This document shows, one piece after another, positions 1 to 9,745 of a stretch of DNA of 28,400 bases. The translations under genes were made by a program, and so were the position numbers. Below the pieces are notes generated by a model, which had not been told where the DNA came from, searched no databases, and was given only the letters and a program-made list of their open reading frames with translations. Each line of letters opens with the position of its first letter. The stretch's first letter is position 1. Location: positions 431,900 through 460,299 of the forward strand of contig BFEA01000179.1 of assembly GCA_003427395.1 (NCBI GenBank). Direction: 5' to 3'. Origin of the DNA: Chara braunii. Taxonomy: Eukaryota; Streptophyta; Charophyceae; Charales; Characeae.

Positions 1-46
1 CCCCTCCACTCCATCTTCTCCCTCTGCCCCACCTTCGTCCCTCCCC

Positions 47-1867
47 ATGGCCGAAGGCACCTCAAGCATCAACATGGGCTTGCTCCGCATGGATTCCATC
101 GAGGATATCCACCATGAGCTTGTCGACCAGCCAGGCACCGGGGAGAACACATCTCTCCTCTCCATGTTTCAAGCACTCTCTGCCTCGCTCCGCAGAATTG
201 AGGCCTCTATGACCTCCATATCCGATCGCGTCACCTCCCTCGAAAACCACACACCCGCCATCACCGTCGTCATGACGTCACCACCCCCTTCCTCCTCCGG
301 CCAATCCATCCAATCCACCCTCGCCGCCCAAACCGGCCAACCATCTTCTTCCGACCAAAATAGCCAACCCCCCTCCTCCGGCCAATCTGGCCAAAGCCTC
401 TTCGTCGGCCAAGCCGGCCAGGCCTCGTCATCCAACACCACCACCCCACCGTCCTCCACCACATCTTCTTCCACCCCCGTCACTTCCCTTCCCGTTTCCC
501 TCCCCTCCTCACAACCTACTACAAGCGCTTCCACCACTACACGAACCACTCCCCTTCGCCTCTCCTCCCCCATCACCCAGCCTCTCCTAACTACTTCCAC
601 CATCCCCTCTGTCCACCCCTCTTACTCCCAAGTCCTTTCGGGTGTTTACCTCGCCATACCCCGACATCCTTCTTGCTACCTCCTTGGTGACCGCAGTTAG
701 GATCACACCTACTACGACACCTCTCCTGACGACCGCAACTTCAACAACCTCGCTTGCATCGTTCCCCGCAACGGGGACATTCCCCGCTCCTTCCGCGCCA
801 CCGATATCTCGACGTTCTCCGGCCTCCCCCACGAGGACGTCTTCCTTTTCCTCTCTCAAGTCCAAAATGCTTTCGACCTCCACAACATGCCCCTCGCTCA
901 TTGGCTCCCCACCGCAACCTCCCGCCTCCAAGGCGCCGCTGCGCAATAGTGGTTAACCGAAACCAACAACCGTCGAGCCAACGGCCTTCCTCGCATCACC
1001 TTCCTTCAATGGGCCGACCTTCTCATCGCCACCTTCCGTCCGCAAAAGACCATCGATGACTACATCGATCAATTTTGCAACCTCCGCCAAACCGGCCCCA
1101 CCGAGCGATTCATCCAATACGTTCGCTCCCTCCGCCTCCACATCCCGTCGACTCTCATTCCTGACTACGTCTTCATCTCCCGCATCAAGCGGGTATGCTT
1201 CCCCCACCTCGCCGCAACCCTCGCCCACGAGCCCGAGCTCCCTCTCACCGATCTCCTTACCCGCCTTCTCCACCATGATTGCCTTCCTCACCTCCGCTCT
1301 CAACGACCAATCGCCCCCAACCGCACCCGGTTTTCCCACAACATGGCCTCCGACGACTCGTCACTCCCCTCCGACGACGACTTTGACTCCTCTCCCGAGT
1401 CCCTTGACCCAGCCCAATTCACGGAGGAAGACTTCCAGGCTGTCCATCTCATGAGGATGGAACGACAACGCCTGGCCTCCCAACTTTCCTCCTCCCCCCA
1501 ACCCCCTCGTCTCAAGAAGCTCACCCCCGCCGAACGCACCTTCCTTCAGACCAACGGCGGTTGTTTCCGTTGTCGCCAGCTGGGGCATCAACAAACCAAT
1601 TGCCCCAAGGCTGGCCTCTCCACCCACCAGACTTCCCACCCCACCGGATCCAGCCCTCCCACATCCACTTCCTCCTCCTCCACCGCGGCCTCTGGACCCT
1701 CCTCCTCTTAAGCACTGTCCCCCCGCCCCTTGTAGCCATGTCCTGGCATCAACAATTCGTCTGCCAATCCCTCCCTCGGCGAAGACTTTCACACTGGACA
1801 CCCCCCAGGCGTCGCAGTCTACTCCGCCTGCCCTCCTCTCGACGACGTCCTCTATTCCGTTGACTGA
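47..1867 (+). pseudogene. gag: gag polyprotein, interrupted by in-frame stops
   Basis: Gag is the capsid/nucleocapsid precursor that packages element RNA in the cytoplasm. The ATG at 47 lies in a good initiation context (CCCC before, GCC after). One frame runs from here to 1867 but is cut by TAG at 698 and 947, TAA at 1709, TAG at 1733 and TGA at 1865. The segment to 1711 is 555 codons. The first ~200 residues are Ser/Thr/Pro-rich with Gln-Ser repeats. About 220-430 is a retrotransposon gag-like region (FLQWADLLIATFRP, then QFCNLRQTG). A CCHC zinc knuckle, CFRCRQLGHQQTNC, sits at codons 506-519 (nt 1562-1603). The TAG at 947 follows a Gln codon and precedes Trp, so it may be a mutated Trp codon. 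Downstream of 1711 the frame still looks coding up to about 1860, where pol is read in another frame. Confidence 0.85.
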
Positions 1868-3800
1868 GCACCCCACGGCCACATGTTCCACTACCCTCCT
1901 CCCCAACCCCTCCACCATCACTTTCTCCGATCTCGTTGAGGAACAAAACCGACACACTCGGCTTGTTAGATTAGGCCTCGTGCAGCGCCACCTCAACGCC
2001 ATGATCTCCTCCGTTTGTGCTAGAACCGCCCAGTTCCAGCTCAAGTTCGTCGCCGTATCCTTTGGAGCATCGACGGTGAAGTTCCGGACCCTTCTCGACA
2101 TTGGTGCCACCGACAACTTCATCACGGATGCCTATGTCCGCAAAGTCGGCCTCCCTTCCACCGGCTATGATTCCCCGATCACCATCCGCCTAGGGGATAA
2201 GGACTCCGCCATCGTCGTCGACCGCACAGTCCCCGAGACCACAATGACTGTCGGCACTCTTCGAAGTCAGGTCTCCTTCGATGTCATGCACCTCATGTGC
2301 AACATCGTACTCGAGACTCCTTGGCTCGACCGCTACATGCCCTATACCTTCCACCCCTCTTTTGTCCGCCTCTCCACCCCTCCCGATCCACCCCTTGACA
2401 TCCCCTACCTTCTCCCTCCCTCCACCCCTTCCCCCGTCTCTCCTCACCAATTTCTTCACATGACCCGTGAGCACCCCGACTCCGCCTACTATTGCCTTGT
2501 CATTGACCGCGACCATCCCGAGGACTTGCTTCCAACGGACAAACCCGACCAAGACCCCCCCTTCGACCCTCAGATCTCTGCCCTCCTATCCAGATTCAAA
2601 GACGTGTTTCCCGAATCCTTGCCCGTCGGACTACCTCCCGACCGAGGTGTTTCCCACACCATCGATCTCGAGCCCGGCCCCCTTTTGCCGCCCCCCATAC
2701 CAGCTCTCCGTCCCTGAGGCCGAAGAAATGAAGCGCCAACTCAATGAACTCCTTGAAAAGGATTCATTAAGCCTAGCTCCTCCCCCTTCGGAACCAGCTG
2801 TCTATTCGTCAAGAAGAACGGCACCTCGGAACTCCGCATGTGCACAGACTACCGCGCCTTGAACCAGATCACGATCAAGAACAAGTATCCGCTTCCCCGG
2901 ATATCCGAACTTCTTGATCGCCTCCGTGAAGCCAAATACTTCACCAAGATTGATCTCCGCAGTGGCTTCCACCAGATCCGCATCCGCGAGGAGGACACCC
3001 ACAAGACCGCCTTCCGCTCCCGCTTCGGGCACTACGAGTTTCTCGTAATGCCTTTCGGTCTCACCAACGCCCCCGCTACATTCCAATCCACCATGAACCA
3101 CATCTTCCGCGACCTCCTCGAAGTCTGTGTCGTGATCTACCTCGACGACATCCTTGTTTTTAGCCCCACCTTCGAGTCCCACCTTGATCATCACCGCCAA
3201 GTTCTCGCCATCCTCCTCGACCAGAAATTCGACGCCAAGCTCAGCAAATGCACATTTGCTGTCTCTAGCGTAGAATACCTTGGTCACATTGTCTCCACCG
3301 ACGGCATCCGCATGGACCCCAAAAAGGTCTCTGCCCTCGTTGAGTTTCCCCCTCCCACCACTTTAACCCAACTTCGCTCCTTCACGGGACTCGCCAACTA
3401 CTACCGCCCCTTCATCCGCAACTTCTCTGACGTTTCCTACCCTCTCCATGAGCTCACCCGTGCCACCGAACCCTTCGCTTGGATAGACCACCGCCAAGCC
3501 GCCTTCGACAAACTCAAGGAGCTCATCACCACTGCCCCCGTCCTCAAAATCGCCCACCCCACTCGCCACTTCTTCATCACTACGGATGCCTCCGACTTTG
3601 CCATCGGGGCCGTCTTATCCCAACGCTTTTCCCCCGACCCCGCGGAAACCCCCTCCATCAAGGACTCCCCCACTCACTCCCAATGCCCACCCGGCGAGCA
3701 CCCCATCGCATTCGCCAGCAAGAAACTCCTTCCCGCAGAAATGAACTACCCATCCAACGAGAAGGAGCTCCTCGCCGTGGTCTATGCCCTCAAAGTCTGA
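1860..3800 (+). pseudogene. pol: pol, first part: aspartic protease, reverse transcriptase, start of RNase H
   Basis: This region would process the polyprotein and copy element RNA into cDNA. It is read in a different frame from gag and opens without an ATG, so it was presumably made as a Gag-Pol fusion. The protease active site is the DIGA motif (Asp at nt 2097-2099). The RT fingers start near RMCTDYRALNQ (from 2835), followed by TKIDLRSGFHQIRI and the catalytic YLDD box at 3138-3149. The RT thumb/connection follows, then the first RNase H aspartate in TTDASDFAIGAVLSQ (nt 3585) and the glutamate region EKELLAVVYALK. Two frameshifts of opposite sign lie at about 2690 and 2759; between them the readable protein is in the next frame (PPYQLSVPEAEEM). 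A TGA at 3798-3800 sits where relatives have Trp, consistent with a G-to-A change. Confidence 0.9.
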
Positions 3801-5015
3801 CGCCCGTACCTCGACGGGCAATACTTCACCATCCGCACCGATAACACTGTCGTTTCCTCTATTCTTACCAAGAAAGACATCACCCCTCGCCAAGCCCGTT
3901 GGCTCGACTTCCTTGCCCAATTTACCTTCACCATTTGCCACACCCTCGGCAAAAGCAACCGTGTTGCCGACGCCCTTTCCCGCCGCCCCGACCACAAGCC
4001 CCCTGAGAAAGTCTACACCGCCATGACCCACATCCAGCTCCTGCCATCGCTCCACCATCGCTACACCCAAGGATACCTCTCTTGCACCGACTTCTCCACC
4101 ATCTACAACAAACTCCGTGACCTCGACCCCGTCCTCCACGACAACCTTCTCTACATTGAAACCAAAGGCACCCGCCGACTCTACATCCCTGACGCCCGTG
4201 GCCTGCGCACCCAGCTCTTGGCCGAGCACCACGATGCCAAGACCGCTGGCCACCTTGGTTTCCAGAAAACCTTTGATACCATCTCCCGTTATTTCCATTG
4301 GCCTTCCCTCCTTGCCGACATCAAAGCCTACATCCGCTCGTGCCCCACGTGTCAGACCGTCAACCCCTCGAACCGGGCTAAGCCCGGCATGCTTCAATCA
4401 TTGCCCATCCCCACCCACCGCTGGCAGTCCGTCTCCATGGACTTCGTGTGCGGTCTTCCCAAGACCGACCGCGGGCATGACTGCATCTACGTCATTGTTT
4501 GTCGCCTGACCAAACGTGCTCACTTCATCCCATGCACCACCTCGCATAACGCCAAAGACATTGCCATTCTCTTCTTCGACCATGTCGCCAGACACCACGG
4601 CCTCCCCGAGAATATCATCAGTGATCGTGACCCCCGCTTTCTCTCCCAATTTTGGAAACAACTCTTCAATGCCTACGGAACCACGCTCAGGTACAACACT
4701 GCATTCCATCCACAGACCGACGGACAAACCGAGAAGATGAACGATACTCTCCAAGGAATCTTGCGGAAGTATTGTCATCCCCACCAGCACGATTGGGATC
4801 AGCTGCTCACCGCCGCCGAGATCGCCTACAACAACGCCGTTTGCCTGTGGACCTGGGTGACGACCGACGATAAAGGATCTAATGGCATGCGCACGAGGGC
4901 GATGGCTTGCTGCATCACTGTTCATGGAGATTATGCAGCTGGATTGGCCACCATGCTGCTACAACGGCCGACACCTTGCCTCGCAGACTCCCTAGAGCAG
5001 CTACTTGTCACATGA
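3801..5015 (+). pseudogene. pol: pol, second part: RNase H end and integrase, C-terminus lost
   Basis: This stretch continues in the same frame after the TGA stop. The third RNase H aspartate (RTDN) is at 3840 and the domain closes with NRVADALSRRPD. The integrase zinc-binding HHCC module spans about 4227-4356, ending SCPTCQ. The catalytic core has Asp in MDFV (4440), Asp in SDRDPRF (4623) and Glu in TDGQTEK (4731). The second Asp and the Glu are 36 codons apart, the usual D-35-E spacing. After AEIAYNNAV (about 4840) the sequence no longer resembles integrase, so the last part of the core and any GPY/F or chromodomain are missing. The open frame to 5015 beyond that is probably unrelated sequence. 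Integrase would insert the cDNA into the host chromosome. Confidence 0.88.
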
Positions 5016-5377
5016 ACCATGTACCAGTCTGCGACTCCCTTGCTACCGGATCAGACTCTATTGCCAATCATGTACTGGACACACCTGAGCACTTCGACTT
5101 TGGCCTTTTTGACTACCTCTACGACTACCTCCTATCGCAGCCGCTGAAGACCGCCTCGCTGCCTACTTTGGGACGTGCTCAAGACCTCCGAAGACCCCTT
5201 TCTTGTTGCTGATCAAGACACTTGAAGACCCCCCCCAGACCCCTTGACCCATTACAGACCTCAGACTGTGTACCCAGATCCCATCAGACACCCCAACCCT
5301 TGTACATATGAACTGTGCCCTTGAACCTGCAACATACAATTCTTTTATTTTATTTTTCGTCCCCTGACAACCCATAA
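5016..5377 (+). other. Non-coding spacer between pol and the tandem repeat
   Basis: I see no coding signal here. The sequence is C/A-rich and includes a run of C at about 5230. A short open frame over 4907-5212 has no recognisable domain and overlaps the degraded pol end, so I do not call it. Confidence 0.5.
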
Positions 5378-5610
5378 CCTTGTAGAATTTCAATAGAAAT
5401 ACCACGTTCACCCTTGTAGACTATCAATAGGAATACCCTGTTACCAGTTTCCCATTGTAGAACATCAGGAGGAATACCCTATCCCCTATTCACCCTTGTA
5501 GAACATCAGTAGGATATCCTATTACATGCTCCCCCTTGTAGAATATCAATAGGACTATCCTGTTTCCCTGCAATACCCTTAGCCCACCAGTAGGATAACC
5601 CTATTCACAG
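5378..5610 (+). repeat. Tandem repeat, about 41-bp period, six degenerate units
   Basis: TTGTAGA recurs at 5380, 5414, 5455, 5496 and 5536, and a degenerate sixth unit begins near 5579, giving spacings of 34, 41, 41, 40 and about 43. Each unit continues into a short inverted repeat of the form AATAGG / CCTATT around a 3-5 base centre. The array lies between the end of pol and the polypurine tract, inside the element's 3' untranslated region. Confidence 0.8.
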
Positions 5611-5754
5611 CCCACCAACACGACACCATGTGCCTTATCACCTACATTATACCCCTCTTCCTCCTTCGACTTGTTGACCAGTGATTGTCCCCGTCCCGTC
5701 CTTCACAGCTTTCGGCATGGCTTCATGACTTTTGGCAGCCGGGACGTTGCCTTC
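5611..5754 (+). other. Remainder of element 3' untranslated region
   Basis: The sequence between the tandem repeat and the polypurine tract is C-rich. It has no open frame with a recognisable product and no further repeat. Confidence 0.5.
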
Positions 5755-5770
5755 TAGAGGGAGGGGATAA
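5755..5770 (+). promoter_or_regulatory. Polypurine tract (plus-strand primer site)
   Basis: A purine run (AGAGGGAGGGGATAA) directly precedes the TGTTAC that opens the LTR. This is the expected position of the RNase H-resistant primer for plus-strand cDNA synthesis. Confidence 0.75.
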
Positions 5771-6254
5771 TGTTACGGACTCCGCCAGGGCTCGATCTCT
5801 GGTCCATCTTTTTGCTGTTTCTTCTGCTTCCCGTTTTCGCCCTGGCACCCTTTTCCCAAACCCCTCCTTTGGTACCATCGGATTTTGGACAACTGGCGCC
5901 ATGCTGCAATTCGGGCGCCACTTTCAAATACCACACTTTTCAGTTCTGCCCTCGGGGCTTTTGCAGATCTACCCCCGGTACTGTACCGGACACCCGGTAC
6001 TTATACCGGTGCCCCGTACAGTACGGGGACCCAGTCTCGTACCAGTTTTCAGCTGCTGTACCGGTACTCACTGTGACTTGCTCCTGTTTCGACATTCGGA
6101 ATCCAAGACTTCGACTTTGTGTGCTTGCCACTGTGTCTGCGTCCGACCCTCAGTCGAGTCGAGTGAATGAGTGTGTGTGTGTGCTCTCACTTTCTCCCTC
6201 TCTCTCTCCTCTCCCTCGACTCTCCTTGTCTCCCTCAGCCTCGGGCCTGTTACA
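5771..6254 (+). mobile_element. 3' long terminal repeat, about 484 bp
   Basis: It starts TGTTACGG just after the polypurine tract and ends GTTACA, so it has the TG...CA termini of LTRs. The 3' end is supported independently: from 6255 on, the sequence aligns with the intact repeat at 18119. A (GT)n run and a CT-rich stretch lie near its 3' end (about 6169-6235). I cannot point to a convincing TATA box or polyadenylation signal. The partner LTR is outside the window, so LTR identity cannot be compared. Confidence 0.82.
5975..6067. repeat. Cluster of GTAC-centred palindromes inside the LTR
   Basis: Four palindromes lie within 93 bp. They are CCGGTAC/GTACCGG (5975-5989), CCGGTA/TACCGG (5994-6009), CCCCGTA/TACGGGG (6012-6028) and GTACCGGTAC (6058-6067). 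They could be protein-binding sites or RNA hairpins in the LTR transcript; the sequence does not decide. Confidence 0.7.
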
Positions 6255-6400
6255 GTATCTCTACCGAGCTACTGACCCACGTGCGAAAACTTTTATATGC
6301 AATCACAGAGGTAGGTCAGCCGATGACATTTGCTTGCTCGCTGTAGTATGGATACACTTGGTTAACGCCAAACTGACCCTAACGTTGTCCGTTCCAAGGG
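6255..6400 (-). repeat. tRNA-related repeat, copy 1 (LTR element inserted in it)
   Basis: On the minus strand this shows a tRNA D-arm-like segment (CAGTAGCTCGGTAGAGATAC) resembling a pol III A box. A TATAAAA lies about 25 bases upstream in that orientation. It aligns at roughly two-thirds identity (by eye) with 18119-18255, starting exactly at the LTR junction. The rest of the tRNA would lie on the other side of the retrotransposon. It may be a SINE-like element or an old tRNA pseudogene. Confidence 0.55.
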
Positions 6401-6840
6401 TGATGATCTCCTAGGTACGGAGTAAACATCAGTCGACTAGGACAATCTCAACCAAGCGTGAAACCCAAAAATTATCCTAGTCCCTTAAACACACAGTCAA
6501 ACAAAAAATTATAACAACTATACATAATTTCATCAAAAAAAGTTGACTGTAATCGATAAAAATGTACATCAAATCCAAAGTAATAACTGAGAGAATCCAA
6601 ACCTTCATTTGATACATCCAATATTACAAGGCTAAAATAGAATTGGACCACCCCAGGTCGAACTTCACAAAACAAATCATACAGGCGCCAACAAGGAGTT
6701 GGCTTACAACAATAACTTTGATGCAGTCGGTAATCGAGTGCCTTAGTTTAGACTTGATGAGACGCGTTGCCAAAGTCATTCATTCCAACCTACCGCCGAC
6801 CTAAGATTCGCACACACCCCACTCGCGGTTAACGACTACC
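6401..6840. repeat. Non-coding, several long-looped perfect inverted repeats
   Basis: No gene is seen. Perfect stems are GACTAGGA/TCCTAGTC (about 6434-6482), ACAGTCAA/TTGACTGT (6493-6500 with 6543-6550), ATCAAAT/ATTTGAT (6568-6574 with 6607-6613) and GCCAAC/GTTGGC (about 6687-6703). They follow one another without overlap. Confidence 0.6.
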
Positions 6841-6974
6841 TGAAATTTCAGAATGAAAGATTCTGAAGTGGTCTGAAACCGTTGAAATAACCTAAAGACA
6901 CTTCATGTCATTTTAGAAGTTTCGGGTGGTTTGCAGGACAAGTTTTATGTTTTTTTTTTTTTGCCTGCCTGTTT

Positions 6975-7611
6975 TTTCAGCCACTTCATGTCATTTCAGG
7001 AATTTCAGGTGGGGACCTGAAACCGTTGAAGTGGTTGAAGCTTCTGAATGGGGTTTCAGGTACCCCCATCCAAATGGTTNNATGGGGGTACCTGAAACCC
7101 CTTTCAGAAGCTTCAGCCACTTCAGGTCATTTCAGGAATTTCAGGTGGGGACCTGAAACCACTGAAGTGGCTGAAGCTTCCGATAGGGGTTTCAGGTACC
7201 CCCATCCAAATGGTTGGATGAGGGTACTTGAAACCCCTTTCAGAAGCTTCAGCCACTTCATGTTATTTTAGGAATTTCAGGTGGGGACCTGAAACCGCTG
7301 AAGTGGCTGAAGCTTTTGAATGGGGTTTCAGGTACCCGCATCCAACCATTTGGATGAGGGTATCTGAAACCCCTTTCAGAAGCTTCAACCACTTCCGATC
7401 ATTTCAGGAATTTCAGGTGGGGACCTGAAACCGCTGAAGTGGCTGAAGCTTCTGAAAAGGGTTTTAGGTACCCCATTTGGATGGGGGTACCTGATACCCC
7501 TTTCAGAAGCTTCAGCCACTTCAGATCATTTCAGGAATTTCAAGTGGGGACCTGAAACCGCTGAAGTGGCTGAAGCTTCTGAAAGGGGTTTCAGGTACCC
7601 CCATCCCACCA
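6975..7611. repeat. Satellite-like array, 136-bp palindromic unit, about 4.6 copies
   Basis: The marker GGGGACCTGA begins at 7011, 7147, 7283, 7419 and 7546, giving periods of 136, 136, 136 and 127. Every unit has two inversion centres. One is TTCAGGT/ACCTGAA around GGGG; the other is in the TACCCCCATCC / GGATGGGGGTA part. Half-units alternate direct and reverse, and each unit can fold into a hairpin with ~60-bp arms. Two undetermined bases (N) lie at 7080-7081. Weaker traces of the same motifs extend to about 6840 and 7760. Open frames across the array on both strands are products of the repeat. Confidence 0.92.
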
Positions 7612-8100
7612 TTTGCAATGGATCTGTAGGCAATATGAAAGTGGTGTATCAACCTGAAGTGGTTGAACTGCCTGAAGGCGGTTTCAGACAACCCCATGTA
7701 TAGATCCACACACAATCTTAAAGTGGTTTAGTAACCTAACGTGACTGAAGTGCCTGGAAAGGAGACCTGAAAATATATGCACCCGTTAACCATCTCTCAC
7801 ACACCCGGCTCCATACATTCTTAATCTTTTTGGATGATAGACTGCTTTGCGAATGATTCTTGATCAGGGGCATTGCTTGAAGTGTTACATGTCTCTCCCT
7901 CTAGGAAGTGGTCTGAGGTACTCCTCCTCGTCCGAGCACAAGACTCGGATCTCAGAAGTCGGGACGTCTCCACCGAATCGGCAAAATACCCCTCCCTAGA
8001 ACGGTCCACTCTGGGTCGATAACAAGGCCGGCTCCTGAAACACCGAACCCCCGCCCCAGATGCTTCTTGAAGAAAAAAAATGTGTTCACCGCAAATAATT
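7612..8100. other. Non-coding, no gene seen
   Basis: The first 150 bases are degenerate satellite flank. Further on there is a perfect hairpin, TCCGAG/CTCGGA with a 7-base loop (about 7940-7960). No coding region is supported. Confidence 0.5.
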
Positions 8101-8107
8101 TTTAATT

Positions 8108-8175
8108 ATTCTCATTTTTCCTAAGTTAAGGGTAACTTGGACGAAAAGAAACAGAATGAGATAGAAAATGAGAAT
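8108..8175. repeat. Nested inverted repeat
   Basis: An 11-bp perfect outer stem, ATTCTCATTTT (8108-8118) with AAAATGAGAAT (8165-8175), encloses a second perfect hairpin, AAGTTA/TAACTT, around 8122-8137. Confidence 0.75.
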
Positions 8176-9345
8176 CATTTGGACAGGTATAGGTAGATAA
8201 GTGATTCGAGATACAAAGGGTCCATCCTCAGAAAAAATACTAAGTTCATTTGACCTTTTCTGCTTTATTTCAATCGCGTTCATTTACAACACGCACTGAA
8301 TTAATCTTTTATAAAATAACAAGTCGTTTTTACAGCAGGCGGACGAAAGGTGAAAAAACGACAATCTTTTTCTTCATCTCAAATAGGCATAATCAATCTC
8401 CTTTGCAAACATCCTTCTACCTACCTGCACACAAATCCGAAGCAAACAAGTTCGGAAAAACCAGGCAAAGAAACCCATACCCAAAGTCAGACATTTTCAT
8501 TCACATTCATGGCTCGCACAACTTTCTTTTACCTTTTCTTTTGAACAATCAGAACAACAGGGTCAAGCAAAGTGTGGGTTCACACAGGTGTGAAGGGAAG
8601 TCTGAGTCAATCAACTAACTGACCTTGAGCGAAGTTTGATCCGGCTCACTCAAGGAAGCCGAGTAATATTCTAGTAAAAAAAAAATGACCGCTGTTGAAT
8701 ATGAAAATATGCGCGGCTCACAACTCCACAAGTTGTGACCTTTCTCCTGAATGACGATCCACGTCCTCTCTCAATTGTTCAAAAGAACAAAGGTTGCATC
8801 ACCAAAAAAATCAAGGAGGGTGTTGCCAGAAATGAGTGTTCACTTGGTCCCAGTTTCCCAAACTGTCTCAACACAGTCCCACTGCACTTTAACCACTAAT
8901 GATACTCCCAAACTAACCATGTTACCTCCAGTCACCACGTCCGCTCACAGTAGCCACACCAACAAGCTGACCTCGATCTCAAATCAGTCTTACCTGGTCC
9001 CAAAATGAGCCCTGATGGTCCCAATGCAGTCCCATATCATCGCTCGCAGCATCAGATGGTCCAAAACTCAAAACTGCTCCCACTTCGCGCCGTAAAAAAA
9101 ATAAAGGTGGCCCTGCTCCAAACCGCATGTGCTGCGAGCCCCCAAAAAATAAAGATGCCCTTCCGGTGCAAACTGCAAGTGCTGCAACTCCAATAGCCAG
9201 TGCCCCGTCCACTCACTCCGCGATATCTTCATACTGCTGGCTCACGCACCATTGCCGCACAAACCCAACCTCGCACTAATACTAGCCCAACCTCCCGATC
9301 AAATTGGAATCCACCATAACCGATGCGCACCATAAAAAACGTAAT
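8176..9345. other. Non-coding, no gene seen
   Basis: There are short open frames only, none with a recognisable domain. Small perfect hairpins occur at about 8718-8737 (CACAACT/AGTTGTG) and 8775-8790 (TTGTTC/GAACAA). The word GGTCCCA recurs around 8850-9060 without a clear period. Confidence 0.45.
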
Positions 9346-9745
9346 TGTCGCTCGCCACGCCGTTGAAACCAGTACCGCGACTGCCGTGCCAAAAAATTAG
9401 CAACACTTTTCCTACCGAAGTGTCGTTGCCGCCGTACCGAAAAATTGGCAGCACTTCCCTCTTCAGGAGACCTTGATCCCGCCACGCCGTCAGTCCGGCA
9501 GCATCTTCTCATTGAAGTGTTGCCGCCGCCGCCTCACGACTGCAACACCTTCCCTTTCAAAAAAAGGTTGCCGCCGAGTCGAAATTTCGGCAGCATAATC
9601 CCACTGAAAATACCGCCATCGTCGTACCGCCGAACATGCAGCACTTCCCCACACTCACATAAAAATAACGGTGCCGATGCGTCCGCACTTCGGCAGCATA
9701 ACCCTACTCAAAGGGAAGTTCAGCCTGCCGCACCGCCGCAACCAG
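9346..9745. repeat. GC-rich degenerate tandem repeat, about 48-57 bp units
   Basis: About seven or eight units share the order TTGCCGCCG, a variable C/G/A stretch, then GGCAGCA(C/T) and a C/T-rich tail. Units begin near 9424, 9480, 9520, 9567, 9614, 9672 and 9723, with an older one from 9346. Substitutions and small indels have blurred the period. No coding frame persists across it. Confidence 0.65.

Larger units (their letters stand above)
1..6254 (+). mobile_element. Ty3/Gypsy-type LTR retrotransposon, decayed, 5' LTR outside the window
   Basis: The order gag, protease, reverse transcriptase, RNase H, integrase, polypurine tract, LTR is that of the Ty3/Gypsy (Metaviridae) group. Only the last 46 bases of the untranslated leader lie before the gag ATG, so the 5' LTR and primer binding site are upstream of the window. 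The copy is dead: gag and pol carry in-frame stops and frameshifts, and the integrase loses its C-terminal part near position 4840. The 3' LTR ends exactly where similarity to an uninterrupted tRNA-related repeat at 18119 begins, which fixes the 3' boundary at 6254. The element shows strongly C-rich codon use that contrasts with the AT-rich flanks. Confidence 0.93.

Noticed and set aside
62-2125. Minus-strand open frames across gag
   Set aside because: They are shadows of the C-rich plus-strand coding sequence, mostly Gly/Glu/Val-rich, without domains.
5685-6414. Open frames across the LTR as genes
   Set aside because: They lie inside the LTR, contain its microsatellite and GTAC palindromes, and have no recognisable domain.
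6926-7715. Repeated-peptide proteins on both strands
   Set aside because: They are translations of the palindromic 136-bp satellite; both strands give similar peptides because each unit is a palindrome.
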